The notes: generated by a model not told the origin, from the letters alone. A stretch of DNA of 64,000 nt from Chitinophaga rhizophila (GCF_019492185.1 NZ_JAICCF010000002.1:1324032-1388031), one strand, 5' to 3'. Positions 35,361-44,455 are shown, counted from the first letter of the stretch. A program made the numbers and translations.

Positions 35361-36599
35361 TTATCCCTCAAGTATCTTTCTCATTGCCTCTGCTTTTAAG
35401 AGGCATTCTTCCCATTCTTTTACAGGATCAGCATAGTAAGTAATAGCCGAACCGGTAGTAAAGGAAAGATATTGCCTGCCGGCATTATACAGAATACTGC
35501 GTATTACCACATTAAAGTCGAAATCACCTTCAGGAGTAATATACCCCAGCGCGCCGGAAAACAGTCCCCGGCGGGACCTCTCATACTGCTCTATCAATTG
35601 CAGTACGCTTAATTTAGGTGCACCGGTCATTGACCCCATCGGAAAAGCCTGACTGATAACAGCTGTAAAAGGCACTCCGGGCGCAGGTATAGCCTTCACC
35701 GTAGAAATCATGTGATGTACCTGCGCAAAAGAGTAAATACCAAATAGTTCGGATACCTCAACACTACCCCGTTGAGCCGTTTGAGACAGGTCATTACGTA
35801 CCAGGTCTACTACCATGACATTTTCTGCTCTTTCTTTACTGTTCTGCTGTAACTCCTTTTTGCGTGCTTCATCGGCAGCCGGGGTATCAGCGCGCCTGAT
35901 GGTACCTTTGATGGGCTGTGATATTACCACCGGACCATGCTTCTGCATGAACCGCTCCGGACTGGAGCAGGCCATATACAGATCATTGGTACGGTAATAG
36001 GCTGCAAAAGGAGAAGGAGAAACCTGATTTAGTTTCTCAAATAAGGTGAGTGGGTCTACTGTTATATCTTCAATATAGTTCTCGCGGCAGAAATTTATTT
36101 CATAGCAATCACCGCGATGTATATGTTCCTGTAGCCCCTTTACTGCGTCGAGGTATTGTTGTTGATCCAGGCGTGACTGCACAAGCCCACGGGAAGTAGG
36201 CTGCCGGGTATGCAAGGGCATGGTAGTACATGCGGTATAGATATCACCGGCGTCATTTTCATCCATCTCCCAGCCGCCTATACGTACTTCATGACCATTT
36301 AACAGCATGATAATACGCGGCCTAAAGAAGAACAGATCCGGAAAGCCGATACCGTCCTGGTGCTGCGAAGATAAACCGGGGAAGGTCTCATTTTTAAGAT
36401 CGTAGGCCAGGTGACCGAACAACCAGTCTTTATGGCGCTGATGATACTGAAGTAAGGAAGAAAAGGCATTACCTGCCTGGCAGGAGAGTACATCCAGTGC
36501 ATCTGCGGCCAGAATAGCTTCGTTTTGGTGGTAGATGGAAGCGTAGTTGTTATTATCCAAAAAACAGCAAATGTTGAACTGGTTGCTCCAATTCAACAT
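35361..36599 (-). CDS. pabB: Aminodeoxychorismate synthase component I-like (chorismate-binding) enzyme
   Basis: A 412-residue chorismate-binding enzyme for folate (4-aminobenzoate) synthesis. PIKGT with Lys231 replaces the PxAGT of anthranilate synthase and favours PabB; the signature MGSMTGAPK (321-329), ENVMVVDLVRNDLSQ and GLFSGALGYITPEGDFDFNV are complete. The N-terminus MLNWSNQFNICCFLDNN matches relatives I recall from Bacteroidota, so the ATG at 36599 is probably right. That start codon lies inside a 17-bp hairpin stem (see separate feature). No glutaminase subunit gene is adjacent. Confidence 0.88.
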   Translation of the reverse strand: MLNWSNQFNICCFLDNNNYASIYHQNEAILAADALDVLSCQAGNAFSSLLQYHQRHKDWLFGHLAYDLKNETFPGLSSQHQDGIGFPDLFFFRPRIIMLLNGHEVRIGGWEMDENDAGDIYTACTTMPLHTRQPTSRGLVQSRLDQQQYLDAVKGLQEHIHRGDCYEINFCRENYIEDITVDPLTLFEKLNQVSPSPFAAYYRTNDLYMACSSPERFMQKHGPVVISQPIKGTIRRADTPAADEARKKELQQNSKERAENVMVVDLVRNDLSQTAQRGSVEVSELFGIYSFAQVHHMISTVKAIPAPGVPFTAVISQAFPMGSMTGAPKLSVLQLIEQYERSRRGLFSGALGYITPEGDFDFNVVIRSILYNAGRQYLSFTTGSAITYYADPVKEWEECLLKAEAMRKILEG

Positions 36600-36608
36600 T
36601 TGCTGTTT
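36562..36608 (-). promoter_or_regulatory. 17-bp hairpin with U-tract over the pabB start codon
   Basis: Arms 36592-36608 and 36562-36578 are perfect reverse complements (17 nt each) around a 13-nt loop. On the minus-strand mRNA the 5' arm contains the ATG of pabB (36599-36597), and the 3' arm is followed by T residues, as in an intrinsic terminator. It lies 64 nt after the stop of the upstream acidic-protein gene. It may terminate that transcript, act as an attenuator, or hide the pabB start codon. Confidence 0.8.
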
Positions 36609-36671
36609 AAATAATTTCGGATCATTAACCGGGAAACCGTAAAATATCCTGATAATGCTTGCTTTTAATGC

Positions 36672-37130
36672 TTAGAAATCGTCGTCGTCATCATCGAATC
36701 CGCCTCTGTCGTTGAACAGACCCATATCTTTAAATTCGTCATCGATACCCAGGTCATCATCATCATCCATGCTTTTCTTGCCAGGACGACCACGTTTGCT
36801 CTTAGGTTTAGGCATGTCAAATTCTTCGAAGTCGGGATCATAATCCTCGTCATCACTTTTTCCCCAATTATCATCATCATCCAGATCCATGTCCTCATCC
36901 TCCTCTGCATCATCATCTTCATCATCGTCACTCTTCTTTTTAGACTTTGAAGCCGGCTTATCTGATTTTTTAGAAGCAGCAGACTTACGGGGAGTTTCCT
37001 CCTCATCCAGATCATCATCGTCGTCCTCCTCTTCCTTCTTAGGCTTACTAGCAGCTTTAGGTGCCGCTTTCGTAGTCTTTGGAGAACTAGTCTTTTTGGT
37101 CTCTTTTTCGTTATCAGATTTTGATTTCAT
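36672..37130 (-). CDS. Highly charged acidic low-complexity protein with an AT-hook-like motif
   Basis: A 152-residue protein made largely of Asp/Glu runs alternating with Lys/Ser blocks (ETKKTSSPKTTKAAPKAA near the start, DDDDDLGIDDEF near the end). A KSKRGRPGKK segment (about residues 109-118) resembles an AT-hook. The strongly biased composition continues in frame over the whole length, and start and stop are clean, so it is a real gene rather than a repeat artefact. It follows purA by 100 bp. Other frames here yield Met/Ser-rich shadows of the same repeats. Function unknown; DNA or RNA binding is a guess. Confidence 0.8.
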   Translation of the reverse strand: MKSKSDNEKETKKTSSPKTTKAAPKAASKPKKEEEDDDDDLDEEETPRKSAASKKSDKPASKSKKKSDDDEDDDAEEDEDMDLDDDDNWGKSDDEDYDPDFEEFDMPKPKSKRGRPGKKSMDDDDDLGIDDEFKDMGLFNDRGGFDDDDDDF

Positions 37131-37230
37131 AATAGGTTCACTTAAGTCTTTAGCGTATTTCTTTTGCGTAAAGTTTTAACAGTTTTTTGTATTAGCCAAA
37201 TTTTTTTTGCCGATTTTTTTCCGTAATTTT

Positions 37231-38529
37231 TTAAGCATTTTCCTGCTCCAGAATCTGATCACGACCCGGTCCGTTAGATACAAATTTCACTGGCACATTC
37301 AGGTATTTTTCCACTGCTACTACGAATGATTTCATCTCGGCAGGCAATTCATTGAAATGCTTGCTTTTGGCTGCTGTTTCATCACTCCAGCCTTTATACT
37401 TTTCCCATACCGGCTTCACTTCATTTTCATTCAGCTGATAAGGCATTGCTTTCGTCTGCTCACCGTTGATCTCATATGCAGTACATGCATATACTTCGTC
37501 AAAAGCATCCAGTACATCACTTTTGGTCATTACCAGTTGTGTAACACCACTCAGCATACAGGTATAATTCAATGCTACCAGGTCAATCCATCCGCAACGG
37601 CGGGGACGGCCGGTTGTTGCACCAAATTCACTACCTTCCACACGCAGCTTCTCGCCGGTTGCATCATGCAGCTCGGTAGGGAATGGTCCGCTACCTACAC
37701 GTGTACAATATGCTTTAGTTACACCGATCACTTCCTTTATCCACTTTGGCGCTACACCCAGACCGGAACATACACCAGCAGAGATAGTGCTGGAAGATGT
37801 CACAAACGGATATGTACCAAAGTCTACATCCAGCATGCTACCCTGAGCACCTTCAGCCAGCACTTTCTTACCAGCCTGCAGTTTCTCATTGATGAAATAT
37901 TCACCGTTCACGATGTTCATCTGCTTCAGGTAACCTACTGCGTCAAAAAACTCAGCTTCCCACTCAGCAATGTCCTTCGCGATTTCCGCCTTTACTTCTG
38001 CTGTAAAGTCATAACCTGCCAGCAGGTGCTGATGCTTTTCCTTCAGTTTAGCATAACGGTCATTGAAATCACTACGCAGCACATCGCCTACTCTCAGACC
38101 ATTACGGCCTGTTTTGTCCATATATGCCGGTCCGATACCTTTCAGGGTTGAACCGATCTTCTCGGTGCCTTTAGACAGTTCTGATGCTTTGTCAAGTGCA
38201 CGGTGAGAAGGCACAATGATATGTGTTCTCTCCGCAATGAAAAGGTTCTTTTTAAGATCTACCCCCAAAGAAGAGATCTTATCACATTCCTTTTTAAAAG
38301 TTACAGGGTCCAGTACCACGCCATTACCGATCAGGTTAATGGTATTTTTATGGAACACACCGGAAGGAATGGTATGTAATACTACCTTCTGGCCATCCAC
38401 ATATAATGTATGCCCTGCGTTGGGCCCACCCTGAAAGCGGGCTATGACATCGTATTTACCTGCGAAATAATCCACAATCTTTCCTTTGCCTTCATCGCCC
38501 CACTGTAGGCCCAGCAAAACATCTACCAT
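37231..38529 (-). CDS. purA: Adenylosuccinate synthase
   Basis: A 432-residue enzyme converting IMP, aspartate and GTP to adenylosuccinate. GDEGKGKIVDYF (residues 11-22) is the P-loop signature; GGPNAGHTLYVDGQKVVLH, VIGVTKAYCTRVGSGPFPTE and the RRCGWIDLVAL stretch are also present. Length is normal. An exact -7 element TAGTTTTG lies about 33 bp upstream. The gene is isolated from relA by a terminator. Confidence 0.97.
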   Translation of the reverse strand: MVDVLLGLQWGDEGKGKIVDYFAGKYDVIARFQGGPNAGHTLYVDGQKVVLHTIPSGVFHKNTINLIGNGVVLDPVTFKKECDKISSLGVDLKKNLFIAERTHIIVPSHRALDKASELSKGTEKIGSTLKGIGPAYMDKTGRNGLRVGDVLRSDFNDRYAKLKEKHQHLLAGYDFTAEVKAEIAKDIAEWEAEFFDAVGYLKQMNIVNGEYFINEKLQAGKKVLAEGAQGSMLDVDFGTYPFVTSSSTISAGVCSGLGVAPKWIKEVIGVTKAYCTRVGSGPFPTELHDATGEKLRVEGSEFGATTGRPRRCGWIDLVALNYTCMLSGVTQLVMTKSDVLDAFDEVYACTAYEINGEQTKAMPYQLNENEVKPVWEKYKGWSDETAAKSKHFNELPAEMKSFVVAVEKYLNVPVKFVSNGPGRDQILEQENA

Positions 38530-38561
38530 AAGAGTTGATATTGATTTTTGAAAACGAAGAG

Positions 38562-38569
38562 CAAAACTA
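38562..38569 (-). promoter_or_regulatory. -7 promoter element of purA
   Basis: The reverse complement of CAAAACTA reads TAGTTTTG, an exact TAnnTTTG. It stands 32 nt before the purA ATG. The expected -33 position falls in the short GAATTAG repeats, where no TTTG is seen. Confidence 0.5.
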
Positions 38570-38574
38570 AGAAA

Positions 38575-38610
38575 GAATTAGGAATTAGGAATTAGGAAAT
38601 AAGAATTAGG
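38575..38610. repeat. Tandem GAATTAG-type 7-bp repeat tract
   Basis: GAATTAG occurs in direct succession three times and again after GAAATAA, giving a 7-8 bp periodicity over 36 bp. The same motif recurs in other spacers of this window, for example near 48485-48516 and 62024-62033. See finding on spacer repeats. Confidence 0.75.
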
Positions 38611-38801
38611 CCAAACAGAACTAAAAACTAGGCTTAAGGACTAAAATATTTGCTCCTATTAATATACTACATCTTATTGAATACCAAATAGAGAAATTAA
38701 AAATTAGAACTTAAGTATTACTTCTTACCGCCTTATAGTATCAGTACTCGCACAATGTCCTTACACGCCATAAACGTGATTTGCAAGGGAAATTAAAACA
38801 A

Positions 38802-38843
38802 AAGTGACGAGCCGCCGTTCCAATAACCGGCTGCCCGTCACTT
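38802..38843 (-). terminator. Terminator of relA/spoT gene
   Basis: Arms AAGTGACG (38802-38809) and CGTCACTT (38836-38843) form the base, with further pairing of GCCG/CGGC inside. In the minus direction the stem is followed by TTTTGTTTT. It lies 56 bp after the stop at 38899. Confidence 0.82.
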
Positions 38844-38898
38844 AACAATCTTTTATTAATGCCTCTTAATTGATCATCCTCTTCTACTGGCCATCCCC

Positions 38899-41151
38899 CT
38901 ACTCATCTTCCAGCCTGCTCACTGTCTGGATACCATCCAGCTTCTTCAGGCGCTCAAACAGCTCATCCAGCTCCTCCTTATCATGAACAAACACCTTGAT
39001 AAGCCCTTCAAACAAGCCTTCGCTCGATTCGATGGTCAGACCGGCAATGTTCACCCGCAGCTCACCTGAGATAACGTTGGTGATCTTGTGAATAACGCCC
39101 ACATCATCCATACCTACTATACGAAGTCCTGTCAGGAAGGAGATCTCCCTGTTCTTCACCCACTTGGTCTTCACCACCCTATGCCCATAATTAGCCAGCA
39201 GCTGGGCGGCATTCGGACAGTTGGTACGGTGTATTTTCAGGCCCTCGCTGGCTGTAATAAACCCGAATACATCGTCGCCGGGAATAGGACGGCAGCAGTT
39301 GGCCAGCTTGTAAGCGATCTTGTCTGAACTTTCTCCGAAGATAATCAGCTCCGCATCCTTCTTGGCAGGAATGGTATGCTTCAGATGATCTTCCGCAACA
39401 TGATCCGGCTGCTTGGCAGGTACAGGTTTAGGCGATTCCAGCTTATCCCCCAGTACATTGAACTGCTTCAGCTCTTTCAGATCAATATTCTTGACAGCAA
39501 TCTGGTAGTACAGGTCCAGCGGAGAAGGCTGTTTGTAATACTGTACCAGCTCATTGATGTTATGCTGGCTATTAGAGATCTTCAAGTGGTCCAGCTTACG
39601 CTCCAGCGTATCCTTACCATCCATGGCTACTTTACGCTTCTCTTCCTTCAGCGCATCCTTGATCTTGGATTTTGCCTTGGCTGTTAATGCGTAGTTAAGC
39701 CAGTCTTCTGTAGGCTTCTGCTTGTTAGAGGTAATGATCTCGACCTGGTCTCCGCTACGTAGCTTATGGCTGATAGGCACCAGCTTATAGTTCACCTTGG
39801 CCCCTATACACTTATTACCCACGGCACTATGGATGGCATAAGCAAAATCCAGCGCAGTCGAGTTCACCGGTAATATCTTCAGGTCACCTTTTGGCGTATA
39901 GACGTAGATCTCTTCTGTGAACAGGTTACTTTTGAAGTCAGCCAGGAAGTCCAGCGTGTTAGAGTCAGGATTGTTCAGTATCTCCCTGATCTGGGTGAAC
40001 CACTGATCAAATTTAGACTCAGTGCTGGCACTCTGGGCGCTGCCTTCCTTATATCTCCAGTGAGCAGCCAGACCTTTCTCAGCGTAATCGTTCATACGCT
40101 TGGTACGGATCTGTACTTCCACCCACTTACCCTGTGGCCCCATTACGGTAACATGTAATGCCTCATAACCGTTGGATTTAGGATTACTCAGCCAGTCGCG
40201 GGTACGCTCCGGACTAGGGTGATAGAAGTCAGTGATGATGGAATATACTTTCCAGCAGTCAGACTTCTCCTTGTCCAGCGGAGAGTCCATAATGATACGG
40301 ATCGCAAAAAGGTCGTACACTTCTTCAAAAGTGACACCCTTCTTTTTGATCTTATTCCAGATGGAGTGTATGGATTTAGGACGTCCGAAAATCTCGAAGT
40401 TCAGCCCTTCCTCCTGTAATACCTCCTTAATAGGCTTTATAAATTCATTGATATAACGGGTACGCTCACGCTTGGTCTCCTTCAGCTTTTTAGCGATCTC
40501 CCGGTACGTCTGCTGCTCGGTATACTTCATGGACAGGTCTTCCATCTCTGATTTGATGTTATACAAACCAAGACGGTGAGCCAGTGGCGCATAGATAAAG
40601 ACAGTCTCTGAAGCTATTTTAAGCTGTTTTTCACGGCTCATACTGTCCAGGGTACGCATATTATGCATCCTGTCAGCCAGCTTTATCAGTATCACCCGGG
40701 GGTCGTCCGCCAGTGTGAGCAGTATCTTTTTGAAGTTTTCCGCCTGCGCAGTACTTGTATTAGAGTCTATAACGGTCGATATTTTGGTCAGACCGTCTAC
40801 TATATGGGCTATTTCGGGCCCGAACGCTCTTTCTACGTCTTCCAGGGTCACTTCGGTGTCTTCCACAGTATCGTGCAACAGGGCACATATAGCGGAACGT
40901 ACACCCAAGCCGATCTCTTCAACGCAGATCTGCGATACAGCGAGGGGATGTAAGATGTAGGGTTCACCGGATTTCCGGCGCATTTCCTTATGGGCGTCAG
41001 CTGCCATTTCAAAGGCAGTACGCACCAGTTCGCGGTCTCCTTTCTTCAAACGGGGTTTCAGCGACCTGAGTAAAGCGCGGTAATGACGAACGATCTCTTT
41101 CTTTTCCTGTTCCTCGTCCAGATTATATTGTTTTACAACCACTGTTTCCAT
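38899..41151 (-). CDS. RelA/SpoT bifunctional (p)ppGpp synthetase/hydrolase
   Basis: A 750-residue alarmone enzyme. The HD hydrolase domain is intact (HPLAV at 68-72 and HDTVEDTEVTLEDV with His93-Asp94). The synthetase domain (about 235-375) has GRPKSIHSIWNKIKKKGVTF and VYDLFAIRII. A TGS domain (about 405-465: VYTPKGDLKILPVNSTALDF), a conserved-cysteine/zinc-finger region (NCCRPIPGDDVFGF) and a C-terminal ACT domain (LTGLRIVGMDDVGVIHKITN) follow in the usual order. Full length suggests both activities are kept. It is the last gene of a probable unit with the response regulator and the 2H phosphoesterase. Confidence 0.95.
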   Translation of the reverse strand: METVVVKQYNLDEEQEKKEIVRHYRALLRSLKPRLKKGDRELVRTAFEMAADAHKEMRRKSGEPYILHPLAVSQICVEEIGLGVRSAICALLHDTVEDTEVTLEDVERAFGPEIAHIVDGLTKISTVIDSNTSTAQAENFKKILLTLADDPRVILIKLADRMHNMRTLDSMSREKQLKIASETVFIYAPLAHRLGLYNIKSEMEDLSMKYTEQQTYREIAKKLKETKRERTRYINEFIKPIKEVLQEEGLNFEIFGRPKSIHSIWNKIKKKGVTFEEVYDLFAIRIIMDSPLDKEKSDCWKVYSIITDFYHPSPERTRDWLSNPKSNGYEALHVTVMGPQGKWVEVQIRTKRMNDYAEKGLAAHWRYKEGSAQSASTESKFDQWFTQIREILNNPDSNTLDFLADFKSNLFTEEIYVYTPKGDLKILPVNSTALDFAYAIHSAVGNKCIGAKVNYKLVPISHKLRSGDQVEIITSNKQKPTEDWLNYALTAKAKSKIKDALKEEKRKVAMDGKDTLERKLDHLKISNSQHNINELVQYYKQPSPLDLYYQIAVKNIDLKELKQFNVLGDKLESPKPVPAKQPDHVAEDHLKHTIPAKKDAELIIFGESSDKIAYKLANCCRPIPGDDVFGFITASEGLKIHRTNCPNAAQLLANYGHRVVKTKWVKNREISFLTGLRIVGMDDVGVIHKITNVISGELRVNIAGLTIESSEGLFEGLIKVFVHDKEELDELFERLKKLDGIQTVSRLEDE

Positions 41152-41205
41152 CAGCTATAAAGTTACAATTTTATTGCATAGGATAACATGGTAGAAATGT
41201 GCTAA

Positions 41206-41925
41206 TCATTCTCCTCCTAAACGGCATTTTTGCAACACTTCCCAGGACGTACCGGTATGCCGTAACAGATAGAGGTTCCTGACTTGGAAAGCCGCATCAA
41301 ATGGCCTGCTCCCGTACTCATCCATAGCCATATTAAACTCCTGGTCCGACAGGTCCCGGAAGGCCAGGGAAATATGCGGATTGAACCCATATCGGGCCAG
41401 CATATGACTAAAACCGAAGTCTTTACGCAGGAAATCCACTAGTTGCTGGTGCAGATGAACAATACCCTCGTTCTTTTCCACATTGATATACAACACTTTC
41501 CGGCGGGTAAACGAAAAGCCGCCAAAACCATTGAGTTTGATCTCAAAGGGTGAAAGGGTAGCTGCAAATGTATGTAATGCCGGACCCAGTGATTTTTCCA
41601 GCTCCGGACTAGCCGTAAATGGCACCTGCAGCGTAATATGGGGCAATACCCGTAGCGCCTTCCTGGCTTCATACTTTTCTGCAAATTCCTGTTTCAGCCG
41701 TATAATCTCTGTTCCGACTGCTGCATTGGGCAACAAGGCAATAAAGTAAATTTTGCTTTCTACTTTGGGTGGTTTAGGCTTTGGAGGAAAGCGGGCACTT
41801 TTGGGGGGACGGGACTTCCGGAACTGATTGTGTCTTTGTGTACGGTGATGACGTTCCTCACTGTCCGGACGACCGCCATTACCGCGCTGCTGCTGGCGCG
41901 GCTGGTCATTTCTGCCGTAAGTCAT
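41206..41925 (-). CDS. 2'-5' RNA ligase-like (2H phosphoesterase) protein with a basic N-terminal tail
   Basis: A 239-residue protein. The 2H superfamily motifs are HITLQVPF (His96) and HISLAFRD (His184), spaced as in bacterial 2'-5' RNA ligase-like proteins. Before the domain is an unusual, about 55-residue tail rich in Arg, Lys, Gln and Pro (MTYGRNDQPRQQQRGNGG, PPKSARFPPKPKPPK), probably disordered and suited to nucleic-acid contact. It lies 54 bp before relA and 36 bp after the response regulator. The substrate is unknown; the context suggests RNA or nucleotide metabolism under stress. Confidence 0.85.
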   Translation of the reverse strand: MTYGRNDQPRQQQRGNGGRPDSEERHHRTQRHNQFRKSRPPKSARFPPKPKPPKVESKIYFIALLPNAAVGTEIIRLKQEFAEKYEARKALRVLPHITLQVPFTASPELEKSLGPALHTFAATLSPFEIKLNGFGGFSFTRRKVLYINVEKNEGIVHLHQQLVDFLRKDFGFSHMLARYGFNPHISLAFRDLSDQEFNMAMDEYGSRPFDAAFQVRNLYLLRHTGTSWEVLQKCRLGGE

Positions 41926-41961
41926 TGTGTTTGGTGGTTGTGGGGTTAGGTTAAGCTGTTC

Positions 41962-42708
41962 TTACCCTTCGCTGTCTGTGGCCATGGATTCGCTGTCCTT
42001 ATCTGTACATTCAGGGATATTCAGCCGGACACCCACATTGTGCAATGTCTCCAGCGCAATACCCGGTTCTTCTTTAAAATGCTTGCGTAGGCGCGTGAGA
42101 AATACATCCATACTTCTGCTGGAGAAAAAACTACTGTTTCCCCATACCTTCAGCAGGATCTCATCACGTTTTACCAGTTTGTTGCTGTTCTCTACCAGGT
42201 AACGAAGCACCTTTGCCTCTTTTTTGGTCAATGTGGCAAACGTCTCTCCCCCGGCACGTGTCAGTTCCTTTTCTTCATAATTGAACCGTACATCGTCGCC
42301 CAGTTTGTAAATGCCATCTCCAGGCAGATCCTTTGGCAGGGTCCTTCTCAGAAATACCCTGATACGCATAATCAATTCCCGCATGCTGAACGGCTTCACC
42401 AGGAAATCATCTCCCCCTATCCTGAACCCATGCAGCCGCTCTTCATCTGTCGCCTTTGAGGATATAAACAGGATCGGTATCATGCCATTCTTCTTCCGGA
42501 TATCCTGTGCCAGCGTGAAACCATCTTTCTTTGGCATCAGTACGTCCAGTATGCAAAGATCAAAATCATCCCTTTGAAACTTCTTCAGGGCCACCTCGCC
42601 GTCAAAACAATGCACGACCGCATACCCCGCTGCTTCCAACTGCTTTTTGATGACACTACCATATTGATAATCATCTTCTGCAAGGAGAATTTGTACATTA
42701 CTAACCAT
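41962..42708 (-). CDS. OmpR/PhoB-family response regulator, RprY-like, without adjacent kinase
   Basis: A 248-residue two-domain regulator. The receiver has the acidic pocket (EDD at 11-13), phospho-acceptor Asp55 in CILDVLMPKKDG and Lys85 in FISSKATDEE. The winged-helix DNA-binding domain spans about 135-235 (ELTRAGGETFATLTKKEAKV, SRSMDVFLTRLRKHF). The C-terminus (CTDKDSESMATDSEG) is an acidic tail. No histidine kinase gene is next to it; the only one in the window is at 62111-63478. Confidence 0.92.
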   Translation of the reverse strand: MVSNVQILLAEDDYQYGSVIKKQLEAAGYAVVHCFDGEVALKKFQRDDFDLCILDVLMPKKDGFTLAQDIRKKNGMIPILFISSKATDEERLHGFRIGGDDFLVKPFSMRELIMRIRVFLRRTLPKDLPGDGIYKLGDDVRFNYEEKELTRAGGETFATLTKKEAKVLRYLVENSNKLVKRDEILLKVWGNSSFFSSRSMDVFLTRLRKHFKEEPGIALETLHNVGVRLNIPECTDKDSESMATDSEG

Positions 42709-42910
42709 GCGTAAAGTTTTATATCCGGTTCAATAGTTGTTAACTCACAATGTCATTCCCATGACTCTGCTACAATATTGGTGAATTAACCGCTCATTTT
42801 AGTTAATGATTAGTTATCGTAAGAAACTTTTCTTATTCTGATACACAGGAGGTCAACATGCAATTGAACGGATTGGGTTATCATAGATACTATACTTACA
42901 TATAACAACA

Positions 42911-42949
42911 AAAAAAATGGCTGCCTGTTCAAAGGCAACCACTTTTTTT
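42911..42949. terminator. Bidirectional-looking terminator after the fucosidase gene
   Basis: TGGCTGCC and GGCAACCA pair (one mismatch) around an 8-nt loop, with A-runs before and T-runs after, so either direction ends in a U-run. It lies 47 bp after the stop of the fucosidase gene on the minus strand. Confidence 0.85.
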
Positions 42950-42995
42950 GTTCACAGCTTATCCAGCCATTGTTCACATTATTGATCACTGTTCG

Positions 42996-44453
42996 TTATT
43001 CTACTGCAGAAATCTGTATCGCAACCGCATGTTTCCATCCCTTCTGCTGCACCGCCGCCGGAATAGTCAGCTGCGTACCAGCTGCCGTCGCCTTCCAGGA
43101 AATCTTCTCCTTAGCGCCCAGCACGGTTACCTTAGCTCCCTTAGCCGGCTTCATCCCACTGAAAACCACCTGCGCCGGTAACTGCTCTCCCTCATCCAAC
43201 AGATAAATGGCATATACTTTACCATCTTTCTTACGGGTAAAACATACCTTACCATCTTTATATGGCGCTACTGAACGGGTACCATAAATAGCCGCGCCAT
43301 TGGTCTTCATCCAGTCGCCAATTGCTGTCATAGTAGTATATGCCTCCTCATGCAACTGCCCGTCAGGACCAGGTCCCACATTCAGCAGATAGTTACCGCC
43401 CTTCGCTACAATATCTACCAGGTTGTGAATCAGCTTGTTCACCGATTTGTATTTGTCATCCGGTACATAAGACCATGAGTTAGCCATTGTCATACACGTT
43501 TCCCACGGATAAGACAATGGTTTGTCAGGAATCTGCTGCTCAGGCGTGCGGTAGTTCTCAAACGGACCATGTACTGCACGATCCACCACAATCAGACCCG
43601 GCTGATGACTACGTGCCATCTTAGTAATACCGGCCATATCAATATCCTCATTCTGCTTGCTGGGTCTGGTATCGATCTCAGCAGCGGTAATATCATTCTC
43701 TTTCTTATTATCCTGTTTACGCGCACGTACCCAGCCGCCATCCAGCCACAAAATCTCAATCTTACCCATCGTTGTCATCAGCTCTTCAATCTGCTTGTAA
43801 GTAAATTCCTTGAAGTTATTCCAGCGATCCTTATATTTTACAACATCATAGTTCACATGCCTGTCTTTCGGCGGGAAATATGACCACCAGTAATTCTCAT
43901 TATGCCAGTCAGGCTTGGAGAAATACGCGCCTGTATGTATACCCTCCTTCTGGAAAGCAGTAAATACCTCTTTCGCTACATTCTTACGCGGATCGTTTTT
44001 GAAGGCGCTGTTCGGACCAGCAATGCTATAATCTGTCTGCTTCGTATCCCACATACAAAAACCATCATGGTGCTTCGTCGTAAATACAACATACTCCATA
44101 CCGGCACCCTTAGCCGCCTTCGCCCATTTGGAAGGGTCGAATTTGGTAGGATTGAACGTTGTGGACAATGCCTCGTATTTCTTCAGATAATCATAGTAAG
44201 GTATACCATAAGGGGCACGCTGCGTCCAGCCTTCGTCCTCCGGACAAATACTCCAGGACTCTACCACACCCCACTGAGAATAAGCACCCCAGTGAATGAT
44301 CATACCAAATTTCCAGTCCTGCCATTCATCCAGTTTCTGCAACACTGCTTTGTCTGTTTCAGGGATATAGGGCTGGCTCAGACCGTGATCCTGCGCATTG
44401 GCCGTGGAAAATGCCAGTAATGCGCTGCTGAATAATAAAAATAGTTTTCGCAT
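42996..44453 (-). CDS. Alpha-L-fucosidase (GH29), periplasmic
   Basis: A 485-residue exported glycosidase with a signal peptide (LLFSSALLAFSTANAQ). The GH29 core shows FGMIIHWGAYSQWG, KHHDGFCMW (127-135), and the nucleophile Asp238 in EILWLDGGW. A C-terminal beta-sandwich of about 80 residues (about 400-485) follows. It starts 2 bp after the stop of the beta-mannosidase gene, so the two are cotranscribed. Together they point to processing of fucosylated, mannose-containing glycans such as N-glycan cores; no SusC/SusD pair is in the window. Confidence 0.92.
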   Translation of the reverse strand: MRKLFLLFSSALLAFSTANAQDHGLSQPYIPETDKAVLQKLDEWQDWKFGMIIHWGAYSQWGVVESWSICPEDEGWTQRAPYGIPYYDYLKKYEALSTTFNPTKFDPSKWAKAAKGAGMEYVVFTTKHHDGFCMWDTKQTDYSIAGPNSAFKNDPRKNVAKEVFTAFQKEGIHTGAYFSKPDWHNENYWWSYFPPKDRHVNYDVVKYKDRWNNFKEFTYKQIEELMTTMGKIEILWLDGGWVRARKQDNKKENDITAAEIDTRPSKQNEDIDMAGITKMARSHQPGLIVVDRAVHGPFENYRTPEQQIPDKPLSYPWETCMTMANSWSYVPDDKYKSVNKLIHNLVDIVAKGGNYLLNVGPGPDGQLHEEAYTTMTAIGDWMKTNGAAIYGTRSVAPYKDGKVCFTRKKDGKVYAIYLLDEGEQLPAQVVFSGMKPAKGAKVTVLGAKEKISWKATAAGTQLTIPAAVQQKGWKHAVAIQISAVE

Positions 44454-44455
44454 GA

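Larger units (their letters stand above)
38530..38898. other. Gene-free region with short tandem repeats, 369 bp
   Basis: Holds the purA -7 box, a tract of GAATTAG(G) repeats (38575-38610) and the relA terminator (38802-38843). No coding frame or RNA gene is seen in the remaining AT-rich part. Confidence 0.55.

Noticed and set aside
36665..37018. Met/Leu/Arg-rich frame overlapping the acidic protein
   Set aside because: It is the shifted frame of the GAT/GAC repeats of the acidic gene and is made almost entirely of Met and Trp codons produced by that repeat.
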